From NCBI GenBank assembly GCA_965215475.1, contig OZ244061.1, positions 1,736,001-1,800,000 of the forward strand: a stretch of DNA of 64,000 nucleotides, written 5' to 3'. The translations under genes were made by a program, and so were the position numbers. Source of the DNA: Bin80 sp965215475. Lineage in GTDB: Bacteria; Bacteroidota; Rhodothermia; Rhodothermales; Bin80. Below, piece by piece: positions 63,067-64,000 of this stretch (positions are counted from its first letter, which is position 1; each line of letters starts with the position of its first letter). A model generated the notes under the pieces. It saw only the letters and a program-made list of their open reading frames with translations, did no database searches and was not told the origin of the DNA.

Positions 63067-64000
63067 GTGATAACAGAAGGATACGTTCTAAACACCTATG
63101 GGGAAGAGGCGTATTTGCGGCATGCCGTTGCTTCGGTTACCACACTTCGCCGCTATGATCGCGTGCGTCCCATCGCTCTCTATTGCACAGATGCTCATAC
63201 TGAGATTCTTCGTCGTAAGAACCTCACAGACCTCTTTACCCGCGTAGATAAGCTTCCAGATAGAAGTTGTTCAATCAACGGATTCAAGCATCGTCTTCAC
63301 GAATTCAAGCCATGGGAACGAAGCCTATATGTGGATAGCGATATGGTCTGGTGCCGGAACCCCGATCCTCTCTGGACGCAACTTTCAATCTATCCCTTTA
63401 CGGCGACCGGGCTTGAAAGAGCTGATTTCTATTTTGGCGGCCCCAAGAATGCCGGAGTCATCTTGGAATTTTTGCGGGACCGTCGCTATCGCACCCTGAC
63501 CCGCTTCGGATTGACATATTTGCCCCGTATACAAGCAGGCATGATGTATGCGGCCGATACCGAAATTACCAGATCCGTCTGTGAATTAGCATCTGATTTT
63601 TATTCGCGTGCTTCGGAAATGCATTTTAGGACGAGACTCCTTGAAGGGCGCACGGAAGAGTCCTGTGAATGGAGTCTTGCCATGGCCATGAGTAGCATGG
63701 ATCTCCCCATATATCATTGGTATCAGGGGGCAAACAGCCCCCAGTTAGATTACATTATTGGCATGACAGAGCATACTGAGAAATTTGAAGAAGTTACCTG
63801 TGACTATTATACAGATCGCTTTATTTATGAACTCCGAGGAATCAAAAACCTTCAGGTTCGCCAGCTTTGTATTCGAATAGTCACCACGCTGCTTCGAAGA
63901 CGTGACCAAATGAAAGTTACTCCATTTGTTTTACATTTTGGATGGTCTCACGTGAAGCAACCATTCTATGACTTTGCAGATCGGGTTTGGGCGGAATTGA
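63067..64000 (+). CDS. Glycosyltransferase-like protein (GT-A fold, GT8-like), partial
   Basis: Open frame from GTG 63067 (preceded by an in-frame TAA at 63052) to the window end, 311 codons, no stop. The N-terminus VITEGYVLNTYGEEAYLRHA and the repeated-addition pattern resemble nucleotide-sugar transferases; the metal-binding DxD motif is in RSLYVDSDMVWCRNPDPLW, followed by TGLERADFYFGGP and QAGMMYAADTE. Probably acts on a surface glycan. The sugar donor and acceptor cannot be told. The 3' end lies outside the window. Confidence 0.72.
   Translation, partial: MITEGYVLNTYGEEAYLRHAVASVTTLRRYDRVRPIALYCTDAHTEILRRKNLTDLFTRVDKLPDRSCSINGFKHRLHEFKPWERSLYVDSDMVWCRNPDPLWTQLSIYPFTATGLERADFYFGGPKNAGVILEFLRDRRYRTLTRFGLTYLPRIQAGMMYAADTEITRSVCELASDFYSRASEMHFRTRLLEGRTEESCEWSLAMAMSSMDLPIYHWYQGANSPQLDYIIGMTEHTEKFEEVTCDYYTDRFIYELRGIKNLQVRQLCIRIVTTLLRRRDQMKVTPFVLHFGWSHVKQPFYDFADRVWAEL

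Overview
The window looks like a chromosome segment from a Gram-negative bacterium of the Bacteroidota/Rhodothermota (FCB) group. Four large secreted proteins end in a type IX secretion (T9SS type A) C-terminal sorting domain, with a YPNPF-like motif at its start and a basic Arg-rich end. The F0 a subunit carries a signal peptide and a long periplasmic N-terminus, and the ATP synthase cluster lacks the beta and epsilon genes. FG-GAP/ASPIC-UnbV lipoproteins, six-bladed propeller lipoproteins and a bactofilin also fit. MurE has the DNPR motif of meso-diaminopimelate enzymes. Lineage below phylum cannot be read from the sequence alone.

Region 1 (0-10.5 kb) is core genome on the minus strand: the division/cell-wall cluster mraZ-rsmH-ftsL-ftsI-murE-mraY-murD, with a three-box MraZ operator in front of mraZ, then pyrG and a methyltransferase. 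Region 2 (10.5-15.3 kb) is accessory: a decayed IS630-type transposase, then a compact five-gene operon of two 103-residue eight-cysteine secreted peptides, two propeller lipoproteins and a membrane-anchored CxxC thioredoxin, then an IS21-like end fragment. Region 3 (15.7-23.6 kb) is core again: two tRNA-Ser genes, atpB-E-F-H-A-G, two small membrane genes, a bactofilin, an M23 peptidase and a DUF721 gene.

Region 4 (24-33 kb) holds a frameshifted ClpP-like gene, a 1683-residue Spondin/Calx-beta surface protein with a T9SS tail, a TolC-type plus MlaC-type pair, and an IS110 remnant. Region 5 (33-63 kb) is dominated by two copies (A and B) of a huge fibronectin-III adhesin gene. Between them lie an intact IS1634-family element, a leucine-rich-repeat protein, an alpha/beta hydrolase without its nucleophile, a TPR lipoprotein, a P-loop ATPase with a decayed paralogue, two TnpB genes (one intact), and three tandem FG-GAP/UnbV lipoproteins. 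The right edge holds the start of a glycosyltransferase-like gene.

The most striking feature is at the adhesin pair. In copy A the signal-peptide leader and the adhesin body are separated by a run of 16 C (coding strand) that leaves them one base out of frame; 15 or 18 C would fuse them, so this is a classic phase-variation switch. In copy B the same C run is occupied by an IS110-family element. Upstream of its transposase I can fold a bridge RNA (5' stem-loop, target-binding loop, donor-binding loop). The two donor-loop strands match the two ends of the element (9 nt each), and the target loop carries a G7 run that pairs with the C tract, including the exact C7-A present at the insertion site. 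Copy A serves as the empty site. This suggests an RNA-guided element whose guide is programmed for a phase-variable homopolymer tract.
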